From contig JAIXSE010000031.1 in assembly GCA_027484825.1 (NCBI GenBank), positions 34,823 to 98,822 of the forward strand: DNA of 64,000 nucleotides. The letters are read 5' to 3'. A program made the translations under genes and the position numbers. The stretch is from Rubrivivax sp. GTDB taxonomy: Bacteria; Pseudomonadota; Gammaproteobacteria; Burkholderiales; Burkholderiaceae_C. The notes under the pieces were generated by a model. It saw nothing but the letters and a program-made list of their open reading frames with translations, did no database searches and was not told where the DNA came from. Positions 1-10,629 of this stretch are shown piece by piece; the stretch's first letter is position 1; each line of letters begins with the position of its first letter.

Positions 1-2
1 GC

Positions 3-479
3 CTGCATACCGTGGCCCAGCCCGTGGCAGTGGTGGACGACCGCATCCGCCGCCTGACGGACGACATGCTCGAGACCATGTATGCCGCCGAAGGGGTGGG
101 CCTGGCCGCCACGCAGGTGGATGTGCATGAGCGCGTTCTCGTGATGGATGTCTCGGAAGAGCGCAATCAGCCGCTGGTGCTGGTCAATCCGGAGCTGGTG
201 TTCAAGAGCGACGACCTCATCGAAGGTGAAGAGGGCTGTCTGTCCGTGCCCACCATCTACGACAAGGTCATGCGCCATCGCAAGGTCACCGTCCAGGCCC
301 TGGACCGCGACGGCAACACCTTCCAGTTCGATGCGGAAGGCCTGCTGTCCGTCTGCGTCCAGCATGAGATGGATCATCTGGCCGGCAAGGTGTTCGTGGA
401 ATACCTGAGCCCCCTGAAGCGGGAGCGCATCAAGACCAAGCTCGTGAAAAAAGCACGCGAAGACGCGAAGGTCCGCTGA
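3..479 (+). CDS. def: Peptide deformylase, 5'-truncated by the window edge
   Basis: Frame stays open upstream of the listed ORF ([13 protein letters not shown]...); deformylase motifs [15 protein letters not shown] and QHEMDHLAG; followed by fmt. Confidence 0.96.
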   Translation: MHTVAQPVAVVDDRIRRLTDDMLETMYAAEGVGLAATQVDVHERVLVMDVSEERNQPLVLVNPELVFKSDDLIEGEEGCLSVPTIYDKVMRHRKVTVQALDRDGNTFQFDAEGLLSVCVQHEMDHLAGKVFVEYLSPLKRERIKTKLVKKAREDAKVR

Positions 480-1477
480 TGCACGGCCTGTCCCCGGACG
501 AACTGGGTGCCCTGCGCGGTCTGCGCGTCGGTTTTGCGGGCACGCCCGAGTTCGCCGCCGTCGCGCTGGCCGCCTTGCTGGACGCCGGCGTCACCGTGCC
601 GCTGGTGCTGAGCCAGCCGGACCGCCCCGCGGGACGCGGCATGAAGCTGCAGGCGTCGCCGGTGAAGCAGCTGGCGGTGCAGCATCAGCTGCCGGTGGTG
701 CAGCCGCGCAGCCTGCGTCTGGACGGCAAGTTCCCGGAGGAGGCGCAGGCCGGCCAGACGGCGCTGCAGGACGCCCGTCTGGACGTGCTGGTGGTGGCCG
801 CTTATGGCTTGATCCTGCCGGCCTGGGTGCTCACGACGCCGCGACTGGGCTGTCTCAACATCCATGCCTCGCTGCTACCACGCTGGCGCGGCGCCGCCCC
901 TATCCATCGGGCGATCGAGGCGGGCGATGCCGAGACCGGCATCACCATCATGCAGATGGACGAGGGCCTGGACACCGGCGACATGCTGCTTGAGGTGCGC
1001 GAGCCGATCGCCGCCGACGACACGACCGCCCAGTTGCACGACCGCCTCGCAGCCCTTGGCGGGCAACTGATCGTGGCCGCGTTGGTGCAAGCGGCCACGG
1101 GCAAGCTCCAGCCCCGGCGCCAGCCGGACGCCGGCGTCACCTACGCCCACAAGATCGACAAGGCGGAGAGCCAAATCCTCTGGAGCGACAGCGCCGAGCA
1201 GATCTCCCGCCGACTGCGCGCCTTCGACCCGTTCCCGGGCGGTGTGGCGCAGTTGGAGGGGGAGCCGCTGAAGATCTGGCGCGCCGAGGTGGTGGACGCC
1301 CAGGGGCAGTCCGGCGCACCCGGCGAGGTGCTGTCGGTGTCGCCGGAGGGGCCGGTGGTGGCCTGCGGTCAGGGCGCGGTGCGCCTGGTGGAGCTGCAGC
1401 GCGCTGGCGGTAAACGCCTGCCTGCGGCGGCCTTTCTGCAAGCCCGCCCGCTGAAGCCGGGCGAACGGCTGGGTTGA
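479..1477 (+). CDS. fmt: Methionyl-tRNA formyltransferase
   Basis: Overlaps def stop (TGATG); motifs [35 protein letters not shown]. Confidence 0.97.
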   Translation: MHGLSPDELGALRGLRVGFAGTPEFAAVALAALLDAGVTVPLVLSQPDRPAGRGMKLQASPVKQLAVQHQLPVVQPRSLRLDGKFPEEAQAGQTALQDARLDVLVVAAYGLILPAWVLTTPRLGCLNIHASLLPRWRGAAPIHRAIEAGDAETGITIMQMDEGLDTGDMLLEVREPIAADDTTAQLHDRLAALGGQLIVAALVQAATGKLQPRRQPDAGVTYAHKIDKAESQILWSDSAEQISRRLRAFDPFPGGVAQLEGEPLKIWRAEVVDAQGQSGAPGEVLSVSPEGPVVACGQGAVRLVELQRAGGKRLPAAAFLQARPLKPGERLG

Positions 1478-1689
1478 TTGCGGGCCGTGTTCAAGCCGCT
1501 GCCTGGCTGTCCGGCACGGCCCGGGTGACGGACTTTCCGAAGCACGCGCCGCGCCAACATCGTTTATTGCGAATTGCCAATCAGGTCCTTCCGACTTGAA
1601 TGCCCGCCAGTCGCCGTCACATGGTTGTTCGGGACGGTGTACTGTGCACCGGGTCCGTTGCAACTGCAGTGAGGATTGAGGAGATTGCC

Positions 1690-2535
1690 ATGTTCAACCT
1701 GATGAAGACCGCCATCCTGATGGCCGCGATCACCGCGCTGTTCATGGTGATCGGATCCTTCATCGGGGGGCAGCAGGGCATGATGCTGGCGCTGATGTTC
1801 GCCCTGGCCATGAACGTCTTCAGCTACTGGTTCTCGGACAAGCTGGTGCTGAAGATGTACAACGCCCAGCAGGTGGACGAGCAGAGCGCGCCGCAGTTCT
1901 ACCGCATGGTGCAGGAGCTGGCGCAGCGGGCGCAGTTGCCCATGCCCAAGGTCTACCTGATCCAGGAAGACGCGCCCAATGCCTTCGCCACCGGCCGCAA
2001 CCCTGCCAATGCGGCGGTGGCGGCCACCACCGGCATCCTGCGGGTGCTGAGCGAGCGTGAACTGCGCGGCGTCATGGCCCATGAGCTGGCCCATGTGAAG
2101 CACCGGGACATCCTGATCTCCACCATCAGTGCCACCATGGCCGGTGCCATCTCCGCCCTGGCCAACTTCGCCATGTTCTTCAGCGGTCGGGACAGCGAAG
2201 GCCGTCCGGCCAACCCGCTGGTGGGTCTGCTGGTGGCGCTGCTGGCCCCGATCGCGGCCAGCCTGATCCAGATGGCCATCAGCCGGGCCCGTGAATTCGA
2301 AGCCGACCGCGGCGGCGCGGAAATCTCCGGGGACCCGCAGGCGCTGGCTGCGGCGCTGGACAAGATCCACCGTTATGCTCAGGGCATTCCTCTGGAGACC
2401 ACCGAGCGCCATCCGGAAACGGCCCAGATGATGATCATGAACCCGCTCTCGGGCGGTGGGCTGCGGGGCCTGTTCAGCACCCATCCCTCGACCGAAGAGC
2501 GCATTGCGCGCCTGATGGCGATGGTGCGCCGGTAA
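1690..2535 (+). CDS. htpX: Membrane zinc metalloprotease HtpX
   Basis: HExxH in [11 protein letters not shown], downstream [12 protein letters not shown]-terminal TM segments; ATG at 1690 preferred over the longer ORF. Confidence 0.95.
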   Translation: MFNLMKTAILMAAITALFMVIGSFIGGQQGMMLALMFALAMNVFSYWFSDKLVLKMYNAQQVDEQSAPQFYRMVQELAQRAQLPMPKVYLIQEDAPNAFATGRNPANAAVAATTGILRVLSERELRGVMAHELAHVKHRDILISTISATMAGAISALANFAMFFSGRDSEGRPANPLVGLLVALLAPIAASLIQMAISRAREFEADRGGAEISGDPQALAAALDKIHRYAQGIPLETTERHPETAQMMIMNPLSGGGLRGLFSTHPSTEERIARLMAMVRR

Positions 2536-2647
2536 TTGCGGCTCAAGGGGCGCCCCGCCCGGCCGATATCGAGATGATGAAGCTGAGTTGGCCCCTGTCC
2601 TCTCCCTCCCACGCCCCGGTCCGTCCCTCGGACGCGGCGCGTGATCC

Positions 2648-2672
2648 TGCGGGCCCCGACATGGGGCCCGCA
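2648..2672 (+). terminator. Perfect 10-bp inverted repeat TGCGGGCCCC-gacat-GGGGCCCGCA, possible terminator of htpX or leader hairpin of the next gene
   Basis: Arms read directly; followed by short T run (gccgtttcc); a candidate ATG at 2661 lies in the loop. Confidence 0.45.
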
Positions 2673-3134
2673 GCCGTTTCCCTCCTGGCCCCGGCATGGG
2701 CGGCGATCCAGCGGGCTTTCGGGCGCTCATATCGGCCCCTGTGCCGGGGTCTGCTGCCGGCCGCGCTGGGCACGATGGTGATGCTGGCCGGCTGCGACCA
2801 GCTGGGCATCGAGGACCCGGCCAAGGTGGCGGCGGCCAAGGAGGCCGAAGGCAAGGCCATCGGCGGTGCCTGCCGCAATGCGATGCGGGCCATTGAAGAC
2901 TGCTACGCCCTCAATCCCAAGGCCCAGAAGGCGGCGGTGTATGACGGCTGGCGCGAGATGGACGAATACATGCGCGAGAACAAGCTGGAGGGCACCCGGC
3001 CTGTCGTGGCGCATGGGGCGGCCAGCAAGCCCGCGGACGGCGCGTCCCAGGCTGAAGAGGATGATCCCCCGGCCAAGTCGGGCAAGGGGGACAAAGGGGA
3101 CAAGGCGGACAAGGGCAGCAAGAGCAAAGGCTGA
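2661..3134 (+). CDS. Hypothetical lipoprotein with a Lys/Gly/Asp-rich C-terminal tail
   Basis: VMLAGCDQ resembles a lipobox; C-terminus KSGKGDKGDKADKGSKSKG; start codon uncertain (2661 or elsewhere). Confidence 0.6.
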   Translation: MGPAAVSLLAPAWAAIQRAFGRSYRPLCRGLLPAALGTMVMLAGCDQLGIEDPAKVAAAKEAEGKAIGGACRNAMRAIEDCYALNPKAQKAAVYDGWREMDEYMRENKLEGTRPVVAHGAASKPADGASQAEEDDPPAKSGKGDKGDKADKGSKSKG

Positions 3135-3262
3135 CCCGCTGACAGACGGCGGCCACCGCTGCACTTCATCCCCGTCCCTTTGCAGTTCGTCACCCCGGGC
3201 TGGCCCCCTGCGGACCGCGCGGCGGAAGATGCGATCATTCCGAACCGCAGGAGATCGCATCC

Positions 3263-4027
3263 ATGAACAAGACCACACGCCGCTGCTTCGCCCTCACGCT
3301 GATCGGACTGGCAGCCGCTGGCTCTGCCCAGGCCTGGTCATGGACCATTGGGGGCTCCCAGCGGGTCGAGGGCAACGGCGATGTCACCACCGAGCGCCGC
3401 GACCTTGAAAGCTTCGAAGCGGTGTCCCTGTCCAGCAGCTTCAAGGTGATGGTGCGCCAGGCCGGCGCCGACAAGGTGGAGGTGCGCACCGACAGCAACC
3501 TGCTGCCCTATCTCGAGACCCGCGTGGTCAGCGGCCGCTCGGGCCGGACGCTTGAAGTCAGCTCCAAGCGCGGCTTTCATCTCAGCAGCGGCAGCACACC
3601 CATCATCACCATTGAATTGCGGGACCTGCGCGGCGTGTCGATCAGCGGCTCCGGCGAGATCCGGGTCGAGGGCATGAAGACCAGCGGCCCGCTCGATGCG
3701 AGCATCGCCGGCAGCGGGGACATCCGCCTCATGGGCGTGGAGGCCGACCGCATCGGCCTGCGCGTCTCGGGCAGCGGTGATATCGCGGCCAACGGCAAGG
3801 CCAACATGCTGTCGGTCAGCGTCACCGGCAGCGGCGATGTGAAGGCCCGCGAACTGGCGGTCGATGCCGCCAAGGTCAGCATTGCCGGCAGCGGCGACGT
3901 GACCGTCCAGGCGCGTCGCCGGCTGGATGTGAGCATTGCCGGCTCCGGTGACGTCGGATATGTGGGCAACCCCGAAATCAGCATGTCCAATGCCGGCTCC
4001 GGGTCGGTGCGCCGCCTGAAGGACTGA
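3263..4027 (+). CDS. Secreted DUF2807 (GIN-domain, auto-transporter adhesin head-like) protein
   Basis: Signal peptide MNKTTRRCFALTLIGLAAAGSAQA; repeated xISGSGEI/SIAGSGD/VSGSGDI/VTGSGDV motifs. Confidence 0.85.
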   Translation: MNKTTRRCFALTLIGLAAAGSAQAWSWTIGGSQRVEGNGDVTTERRDLESFEAVSLSSSFKVMVRQAGADKVEVRTDSNLLPYLETRVVSGRSGRTLEVSSKRGFHLSSGSTPIITIELRDLRGVSISGSGEIRVEGMKTSGPLDASIAGSGDIRLMGVEADRIGLRVSGSGDIAANGKANMLSVSVTGSGDVKARELAVDAAKVSIAGSGDVTVQARRRLDVSIAGSGDVGYVGNPEISMSNAGSGSVRRLKD

Positions 4028-4176
4028 GCGCGGGCGGTCGGTCCCGCCAATCGCACGATCGACAGCACGTCTGAAGACGCGGTTGCACGCCGGTGACGGG
4101 CGAATGCCGGACCTGTCCCCGGTTTGGCGTGGGCGAAGGGCGACACCCCCGGCGGGCCAGGGCCGACAATCCCGCC

Positions 4177-4917
4177 ATGGCCCACCCTCTCCCTGCGCAT
4201 TGGCGTCATCCTGAATTCCGGCAAGGCGCCCGCGACATGCTGGGCATCACCCTGGGCATCTCCGCCTGGGGGCTGGTGACCGGCGTGGCCATGGTCAAAA
4301 GCGGCCTGAGCGCCGGCATGGCGCTGTTCATGAGCCTGGTGGTGTTTGCCGGCAGCTCGCAACTCGCCTCGCTGCCCCTGCTGGCCAGTGGCGCACCGCT
4401 GTGGGTGCTGTGGGCCACGTCCTTCTGCGTCAACCTGCGGTTCGTCATCTTCAGCACGCAGTGGCGGCACTACCTGTCCCCGCTGCCCCGAGGGCAGCGA
4501 CTGTGGATGGCCTACTTCGCCGCCGACCTCAACTACGTCGCCTTCCTCAAGCGCTTCCCGGACATGAAACCCGACCCGGAGCGGCAGGTGCCCTACTTCT
4601 GGGGCGGCGTGGCCATCAACTGGTTTGCCTGGCAGGTGCCCGCCATCGCCGGCATCTTCCTGGCCGACCGCATCCCCACGAATTGGGGCCTGGGCTTTGC
4701 CGGCGTGCTGGCCCTGCTGGGCCTGAGTTATTCGCTGCTGGGCAACCGCAACACCTGGGTGTCGGCAGCGGTGGCGGCCTGCGCGGCGGTGGCCGCCTAC
4801 GGCCTGCCGCTGCGACTGAACATCCTGGTGGCGATTGCAGCGGCCGTGGCGGCCGGTCTGATGATGGAACGCTGGGCCCCGCCCGACACCAACACCCGCG
4901 GCGGGAGGGCAGCATGA
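4177..4917 (+). CDS. azlC: AzlC family branched-chain amino acid permease subunit
   Basis: Sequence type FRQGARDMLGITLGISAWGLVTGVAMVKSGLS; followed by overlapping azlD. Confidence 0.9.
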   Translation: MAHPLPAHWRHPEFRQGARDMLGITLGISAWGLVTGVAMVKSGLSAGMALFMSLVVFAGSSQLASLPLLASGAPLWVLWATSFCVNLRFVIFSTQWRHYLSPLPRGQRLWMAYFAADLNYVAFLKRFPDMKPDPERQVPYFWGGVAINWFAWQVPAIAGIFLADRIPTNWGLGFAGVLALLGLSYSLLGNRNTWVSAAVAACAAVAAYGLPLRLNILVAIAAAVAAGLMMERWAPPDTNTRGGRAA

Positions 4918-5243
4918 GCGGCTGGGAGACCTTGCTGGGCATTGCCGGCATGGCGCTGATCACGGTGCTGACGCGCGGCTTCTTCCTCATCCCGGACCGC
5001 GAGGTGCCCATGCCCGACTGGCTGCGCGACGGCCTGCGGTATGCGCCGCTGGCGGCTCTGGCGGCGGTGATCGTGCCCGAGATCGTCATGACCCAGGGCG
5101 AGCTGGTGTCCACCTGGAAGGACGCACGCCTGTACGCCACCGCAGTGGCCACTGGCTACTTCTTCTGGAAGCGCGGCATCCTGGGCACCATCGTCAGCGG
5201 CACGGTGGTGATGCTGGCGCTGCGCATCGGTCTGGGATGGTGA
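4914..5243 (+). CDS. azlD: AzlD family branched-chain amino acid transport protein
   Basis: ATGA overlap with azlC stop; small protein MALITVLTRGFFLIPDREVPMPDWLRDGLRYAPLAALAAVIVPEI. Confidence 0.88.
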   Translation: MSGWETLLGIAGMALITVLTRGFFLIPDREVPMPDWLRDGLRYAPLAALAAVIVPEIVMTQGELVSTWKDARLYATAVATGYFFWKRGILGTIVSGTVVMLALRIGLGW

Positions 5244-5342
5244 GCCTGGGGCGCCCCTGCGCCTCTTGGTAAGCTTCGCCCCCAACGGCCTGGTCGGTGC
5301 TCTGGGCCATGCAGTTTTTCCCACAACTTCAGCCTATCCACC

Positions 5343-6536
5343 ATGAATGTCTTGCGTTTCGCCGACCTGATCAGTGCTGGCAAGGTCGACCAGCAGCGTG
5401 TGTTCATCCGCGCTGACCTCAACGTGCCGCTCAACGATGCGGGCGAGATCACCGAGGACACCCGCGTGCGGGCCAGCATTCCCGCCATCGAGATGGCCTT
5501 GAAGGCTGGCGCGGCGGTGATGGTCACCTCCCACCTGGGCCGCCCCACCGAGGGCGAATTCGAGCCGGAAGATTCACTGGCCCCGGTGGCGCGTCGCCTG
5601 AGCGAACTGCTGGGCCGCGACGTGCCCCTGAAGTCCAACTGGGTGGACGGCGTGGACGTCGCCCCGGGCCAGGTGGTGCTGCTGGAAAACTGCCGCGTCA
5701 ACAAGGGCGAGAAGAAGAACAGCGAAGAGCTCTCCCGCAAGATGGCCGCCCTGTGCGACATCTTCGTGCACGACGCCTTCGGCACCGCGCACCGCGCCGA
5801 AGCGTCCACCTACGGCATTGCGCAGTTCGCCAAGATCGCCTGCGCCGGCCCGCTGCTGGCCGCCGAAATCGATGCCATCACCAAGGCCCTGGCCAATCCG
5901 AAGCGGCCGCTGGTGGCCATCGTGGCCGGCTCCAAGGTCTCGACCAAGCTGACCATCCTCAAGGCGCTGTCGGCCAATGTGGACGGCCTGATCGTGGGCG
6001 GCGGCATTGCCAACACCTTCATGCTGGCGGCGGGTCTGAAGATCGGCAAGTCGCTGGCCGAGCCGGACCTCGTGGGCGAAGCCAAGGCGGTGATCGAGGC
6101 CATGAAGGCCCGCGGCGCCGAGGTGCCGATTCCGGTGGATGTGGTGACAGCCAAGGCCTTTGCCGCGGATGCACCGGCCACCGTCAAGGCGGCCACCGAG
6201 GTGGCGGACGATGACCTGATCCTGGACATCGGCCCCAAGACCTCCGCGCAACTGGCCGAGCAGCTCAAGGCGGCCGGCACTGTGGTGTGGAACGGCCCGG
6301 TGGGGGTGTTCGAGTTCGACGCCTTCGCCAAGGGCACCGAGACCATCGCCCGCGCCATTGCGGCGTCGGACGCCTTCTCGATTGCCGGCGGCGGCGACAC
6401 GCTGGCGGCCATTGCCAAGTACGGCATCGAGAAGGATGTGGGCTACATCTCCACCGGCGGCGGTGCCTTCCTGGAAGTGCTGGAAGGCAAGACGCTGCCG
6501 GCCTTCGAAATCCTCAGCCGCCGCGCGGCGGGCTGA
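5343..6536 (+). CDS. pgk: Phosphoglycerate kinase
   Basis: [49 protein letters not shown]. Confidence 0.98.
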   Translation: MNVLRFADLISAGKVDQQRVFIRADLNVPLNDAGEITEDTRVRASIPAIEMALKAGAAVMVTSHLGRPTEGEFEPEDSLAPVARRLSELLGRDVPLKSNWVDGVDVAPGQVVLLENCRVNKGEKKNSEELSRKMAALCDIFVHDAFGTAHRAEASTYGIAQFAKIACAGPLLAAEIDAITKALANPKRPLVAIVAGSKVSTKLTILKALSANVDGLIVGGGIANTFMLAAGLKIGKSLAEPDLVGEAKAVIEAMKARGAEVPIPVDVVTAKAFAADAPATVKAATEVADDDLILDIGPKTSAQLAEQLKAAGTVVWNGPVGVFEFDAFAKGTETIARAIAASDAFSIAGGGDTLAAIAKYGIEKDVGYISTGGGAFLEVLEGKTLPAFEILSRRAAG

Positions 6537-6545
6537 TCACGCTGC

Positions 6546-6568
6546 GGGGGCCGACCGTCGCGGCCCCC
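6546..6568. terminator. 8-bp GC hairpin GGGGGCCG-n7-CGGCCCCC between convergent pgk and pstS-like genes
   Basis: Inverted repeat located between two convergent stops; no T tract. Confidence 0.4.
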
Positions 6569-6575
6569 CTGCAGC

Positions 6576-7706
6576 TCACATCGCCTGATACACCGGCGTC
6601 TTGCCGTCCTGCGCCTTCACCGCGCCGAAGCGGGCAGCGAGCTTGGACTGCAGCGTCAGCGGCAGCGGTGCAAAACCGGTGCCGCGGGTCAGGTCGTCCC
6701 CGTGCATGAAGCACCAGTACAGGAAGCGCATCACCGGTGAGGCGTCCTCGCCCTTGGGCGGGGTGGCGTCGATCAGGATGAAGCTGGTCATGGTGATGGG
6801 CCAGCTGTTCGCACCCGGCCGGTTCATCAGGGACGCCAGATCGTCCCCGCGGCGGGACAGATCGCTTTCGGCGATGGCGGCGCGAAAGCCCGCCTCCGTG
6901 GCGCTCACCCATTGCCCGGCTGCATTGCGCAGCTTGACGGCATTGAGCCGCTCGGCCTGCACCCGGTCATAGCTCACATACGCAATCGAGCCCGGCGCCG
7001 CCTTCAGGGCCTTGACCATGCCGTCATTGCCTTCGGCTTTTTCCACCTCGCCCGGCCACTTGGGCTGGGCATTCGCGCCGATCTCGGCGGCAAACTCCGG
7101 CGACACCTCGCTCAGATAGCGGGTGAAGCCTTCGGACGTGCCGGACTTGTCGGCCCGCACCACGCGCCGCACGGCCAGGGTCGGCAGGGGCAGGCCGGGA
7201 TTGAGCGCCGCAATGCGTGCATCGTTCCACTGACGGATGCGTCCGGCCATCAGGTCCGCGAGCACTTCACCGGTCAACTGCAGCCGGCCTTCCGGAACGC
7301 TGGGCAACTGCACCACCGGCACGATGCCGCCCACCAGCATGGGAATCTGCACCAGATGCCGCTTGGCCAGTTCCTCGGCGGACAGCGGCGAATCACTGCC
7401 ACCAAACTGCACTTCGCGCGCGGTGATGCGCTTGACCCCGTCCCCCGAGCCAGTGGCCTTGTAGGTGACGGGCTGGCCGCCGCTGCTCTTTTCGTAGGCG
7501 GTGGCCCAGCGGCCATACACCAGCGACGGGAAGGACGCCCCGGCGCCCTTGACCTGCGCGAAGGCGCTGCCGGCCAGGGTCAGCAGGGCACCAAGCAGCA
7601 GAGGGCGCAGCCACTGATGGCGGTCCCGACGGTTTTGATGGGGGCGTACGGTCGTTGCAGCGGCGCCCGGAACGGACGAGCGCAGAAAAGGATTCTTGAA
7701 AGGCAT
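6576..7706 (-). CDS. pstS: PstS-like phosphate ABC transporter substrate-binding protein
   Basis: VKGAGASFPSLVYGRWATAYEK, GSGDGVKRI, FGGSDSPLS, DKSGTSEGFTRYL; start at 7706 (MPFKNPFL). Confidence 0.85.
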   Translation of the reverse strand: MPFKNPFLRSSVPGAAATTVRPHQNRRDRHQWLRPLLLGALLTLAGSAFAQVKGAGASFPSLVYGRWATAYEKSSGGQPVTYKATGSGDGVKRITAREVQFGGSDSPLSAEELAKRHLVQIPMLVGGIVPVVQLPSVPEGRLQLTGEVLADLMAGRIRQWNDARIAALNPGLPLPTLAVRRVVRADKSGTSEGFTRYLSEVSPEFAAEIGANAQPKWPGEVEKAEGNDGMVKALKAAPGSIAYVSYDRVQAERLNAVKLRNAAGQWVSATEAGFRAAIAESDLSRRGDDLASLMNRPGANSWPITMTSFILIDATPPKGEDASPVMRFLYWCFMHGDDLTRGTGFAPLPLTLQSKLAARFGAVKAQDGKTPVYQAM

Positions 7707-8050
7707 GCTCTGGCAATCACGAAGGCTGGGAGGCGGGCGCGATTCTAGGGAGGGCATGCCTCAGAAACATGTCGTTGCAGCTGCGTTCTCTGGGGAGCGC
7801 ACCTCAGGTGTTGTGCGAATGTTGCAGCGCAGGGGCTGGACAGCGCCCGCTCGAAGGCCATCTTTGCATGGAAGTCAAAACTGAAAGCATCGGCAGGACG
7901 ACCCAACACCCTTTAAGCTTCGGGCCCGTTTGCGGGAGTAGGGGCTCCTGTCTAATGGGGGCGCAGCGACCGTGTGGCCGCTGATGCCGCAGATTCCACC
8001 CCTGTCGAATTCAGATCCCGATTCGCGACTGGTCGCGATGGAGAACCCGC

Positions 8051-10399
8051 ATGAGTGAACACAACGACGGCCACGGCCTGAGTCCTGCCGAAGCGGCGCT
8101 GCGAGAGGCTGCGCTGGACTATCACCGCCTGCCCACGCGCGGCAAGATTGCCGTCACGCCGACCAAGGCCCTGTCCAACCAGCGCGACCTGTCCCTGGCG
8201 TACTCGCCGGGCGTGGCGTATCCGTGCCTGGACATCGAGAAGGACCCCACCCTGGCCGCCGAATACACCTCGCGCGGCAACCTGGTGGGCGTGGTCACCA
8301 ACGGCACGGCCGTGCTGGGCCTGGGCGACATTGGCCCGCTGGCGGCCAAGCCGGTGATGGAAGGCAAGGGCTGCCTGTTCAAGAAGTTCGCCGGCATTGA
8401 TGTCTTCGACATCGAACTGGCCGAGCGGGACCCGGACAAGCTGGTCGAGATCATTGCGGCGATGGAGCCCACGCTGGGCGGCATCAACCTGGAAGACATC
8501 AAGGCGCCGGAGTGCTTCTACATCGAGAAGCAGCTCAGCGCCCGGATGAACATTCCGGTCTTCCACGACGACCAGCACGGCACGGCCATCATCTCCAGCG
8601 CCGCGCTGCTCAACGGCCTGGAGCTGGTGGGCAAGGACATCGGCGCGGTCAAGGTGGCGGTGTCGGGCGCGGGGGCTGCGGCCATTGCCTGCCTGGACGT
8701 GATGGTGGGCCTGGGCGTCAAGCGCGAGCACATCTTCGTGGTCGATTCCAAGGGCGTCATCCAGACCGAGCGGGCCGATGCGGCCAAGCTGGACGAGTCC
8801 AAGCGCCGCTACTGCCAGACCACCTCGGCCCGCACCCTGGCCGACGTGGTCAAGGATGCCGACGTGTTCCTGGGCTGCTCCGCCGCCGGCGTGCTGACCG
8901 GTGAGATGGTGGCCACCATGGCGAGCCAGCCGATCATCCTGGCGCTGGCCAATCCCGAGCCGGAAATCCGTCCGGAGCTGGCCAAGCAGGCGCGGCCCGA
9001 CTGCATCATGGCCACCGGCCGTTCGGACTATGCGAACCAGGTCAACAACGTCCTGTGCTTCCCCTACATCTTCCGGGGTGCGCTGGACTGCGGCGCCACC
9101 AAGATCACCGAAGCCATGAAGCTGGCCTGCGTGCGCGAAATCGCGGCGCTGGCCAAGGCCGAGACACCGCCGGAAGTGGCGGCGGCTTATCCGGGCCAGG
9201 AGCTGGTTTTCGGCCCGGACTACATCATTCCCAAGCCCTTTGATGCCCGCCTGATCCTGCGCATTGCGCCGGCGGTGGCCAAGGCGGCGGCGGAGTCCGG
9301 CGTGGCCACCCGTCCGATCCAGGACATGGACGCCTACCGCGAGCAGCTCTCCCGCTTCGTCTACCAAACCGGCATGTTCATGCGCCCGGTGTTCGCTGCG
9401 GCCAAGGCCTCGCCGGCCCGTGTCATCTACGCCGAAGGCGAAGACGAGCGCGTGCTGCGTGCCGTCCAGGTGGCCCTGGACGAGGGGCTGGCCCAGCCCA
9501 CGCTCATCGGCCGTCCCGAAGTCATCCAGATGCGCATCCAGCGCGCGGGCCTGCGCCTGAAGCTGGGCGAGGACGTGGCCGTCATCGACCCGGAAAACGA
9601 CGCCCGCTTCCGCCAGTACTGGGAGGCCTATCACCAGATCATGGGCCGCGAGGGCTTCACGCCGGAGATGTCCAAGTCGGCGGTGCGGCGGTCCAACACC
9701 ACCATCGGCGCGCTGGCCATCCACCTGGGCGATGCCGACGCCATGATCTGCGGCCTGGTCGGTCGGTTCGACTCGCACCTGGAGCATGTCAACACCCTCA
9801 TCGGCCTGAAGCCCGGCGTGCGCAACTTCGCCACCATGAATGCGCTCATGCTGGACCAGCGCACGCTGTTCATTGCCGACACCTTCGTCAATGACAACCC
9901 GGATGCCGAGCAGCTCGCCGAAATCGCCGCCCAGGCGGTGGACGAGATCAAGCGCTTCGGCCTGCCGCCCAAGCTGGCCTTCCTCTCGCATTCGATGTTC
10001 GGCTCCAGCAAGCGGCCGTCGGCGGTGAAGATGCGCGAGGCGCGCGACCTCTTCGTTGAACAGCATCCCGATGTGGAATGCGACGGCGAGATGCATGGGG
10101 ATGCTGCGCTGTCCGAAGACGTGCGCCACACCTTCCTGCCGGACAGCACCCTCAAGGGCGCGGCCAATCTGCTGGTGCTGCCGACTCTGGATGCCGCCAA
10201 CATCCTCTTCAATGTGCTGAAGATCGTCGGCGGCCAGGGCGTGACCGTCGGGCCCATCCTGCTGGGGGCGGCCCGTCCGGTGCACATCCTCACGCCGTCG
10301 GCCACCGTGCGCCGTATCGTCAACATGACGGCTCTGGCGGTGGCGGATGTGCAGGCCAATCGGGCCGCCTCGGCCGCCGGATCGGCTGAATCGGCCTGA
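8051..10399 (+). CDS. maeB: NADP-dependent malic enzyme with C-terminal phosphotransacetylase-like domain
   Basis: [26 protein letters not shown], and a C-terminal PTA-like region ([24 protein letters not shown]). Confidence 0.95.
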   Translation: MSEHNDGHGLSPAEAALREAALDYHRLPTRGKIAVTPTKALSNQRDLSLAYSPGVAYPCLDIEKDPTLAAEYTSRGNLVGVVTNGTAVLGLGDIGPLAAKPVMEGKGCLFKKFAGIDVFDIELAERDPDKLVEIIAAMEPTLGGINLEDIKAPECFYIEKQLSARMNIPVFHDDQHGTAIISSAALLNGLELVGKDIGAVKVAVSGAGAAAIACLDVMVGLGVKREHIFVVDSKGVIQTERADAAKLDESKRRYCQTTSARTLADVVKDADVFLGCSAAGVLTGEMVATMASQPIILALANPEPEIRPELAKQARPDCIMATGRSDYANQVNNVLCFPYIFRGALDCGATKITEAMKLACVREIAALAKAETPPEVAAAYPGQELVFGPDYIIPKPFDARLILRIAPAVAKAAAESGVATRPIQDMDAYREQLSRFVYQTGMFMRPVFAAAKASPARVIYAEGEDERVLRAVQVALDEGLAQPTLIGRPEVIQMRIQRAGLRLKLGEDVAVIDPENDARFRQYWEAYHQIMGREGFTPEMSKSAVRRSNTTIGALAIHLGDADAMICGLVGRFDSHLEHVNTLIGLKPGVRNFATMNALMLDQRTLFIADTFVNDNPDAEQLAEIAAQAVDEIKRFGLPPKLAFLSHSMFGSSKRPSAVKMREARDLFVEQHPDVECDGEMHGDAALSEDVRHTFLPDSTLKGAANLLVLPTLDAANILFNVLKIVGGQGVTVGPILLGAARPVHILTPSATVRRIVNMTALAVADVQANRAASAAGSAESA

Positions 10400-10629
10400 G
10401 CGTCCTGAGCGCCCTGAAGGGGGCCGAGTGGCCCCGCCTCCCGGCGTCTCATGGCCTCGCCCAGGGACGCCGCGGGGGCCGGGAAGGTCCCTAGCGAGAT
10501 TCGCACGGGGAGCGGCGCTTGCCGGTTCCCCCTGTTGGAAACCCGCTGGTAACCTTCACGAACGCCTCGCCGACCCGGATGCGATCCATAATCGGCCGCT
10601 GTAACTAAATTTCAGACCGAGACAACGCC

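Noticed and set aside
4401-5243. 280-aa ORF fusing an alternate frame of azlC to azlD
   Set aside because: Upstream part is out-of-frame azlC; the real azlD begins at the ATGA overlap at 4914
7952-10285. 777-aa minus-strand ORF opposite maeB
   Set aside because: Antisense shadow of a strongly recognised malic enzyme; composition (His/Gly/Arg/Gln-rich) is typical of reverse-frame translation in GC-rich DNA
10400-10629. Possible tRNA or small RNA between maeB and pyk
   Set aside because: No cloverleaf or TTCRANY-type T-loop seen; only short GC-rich hairpins
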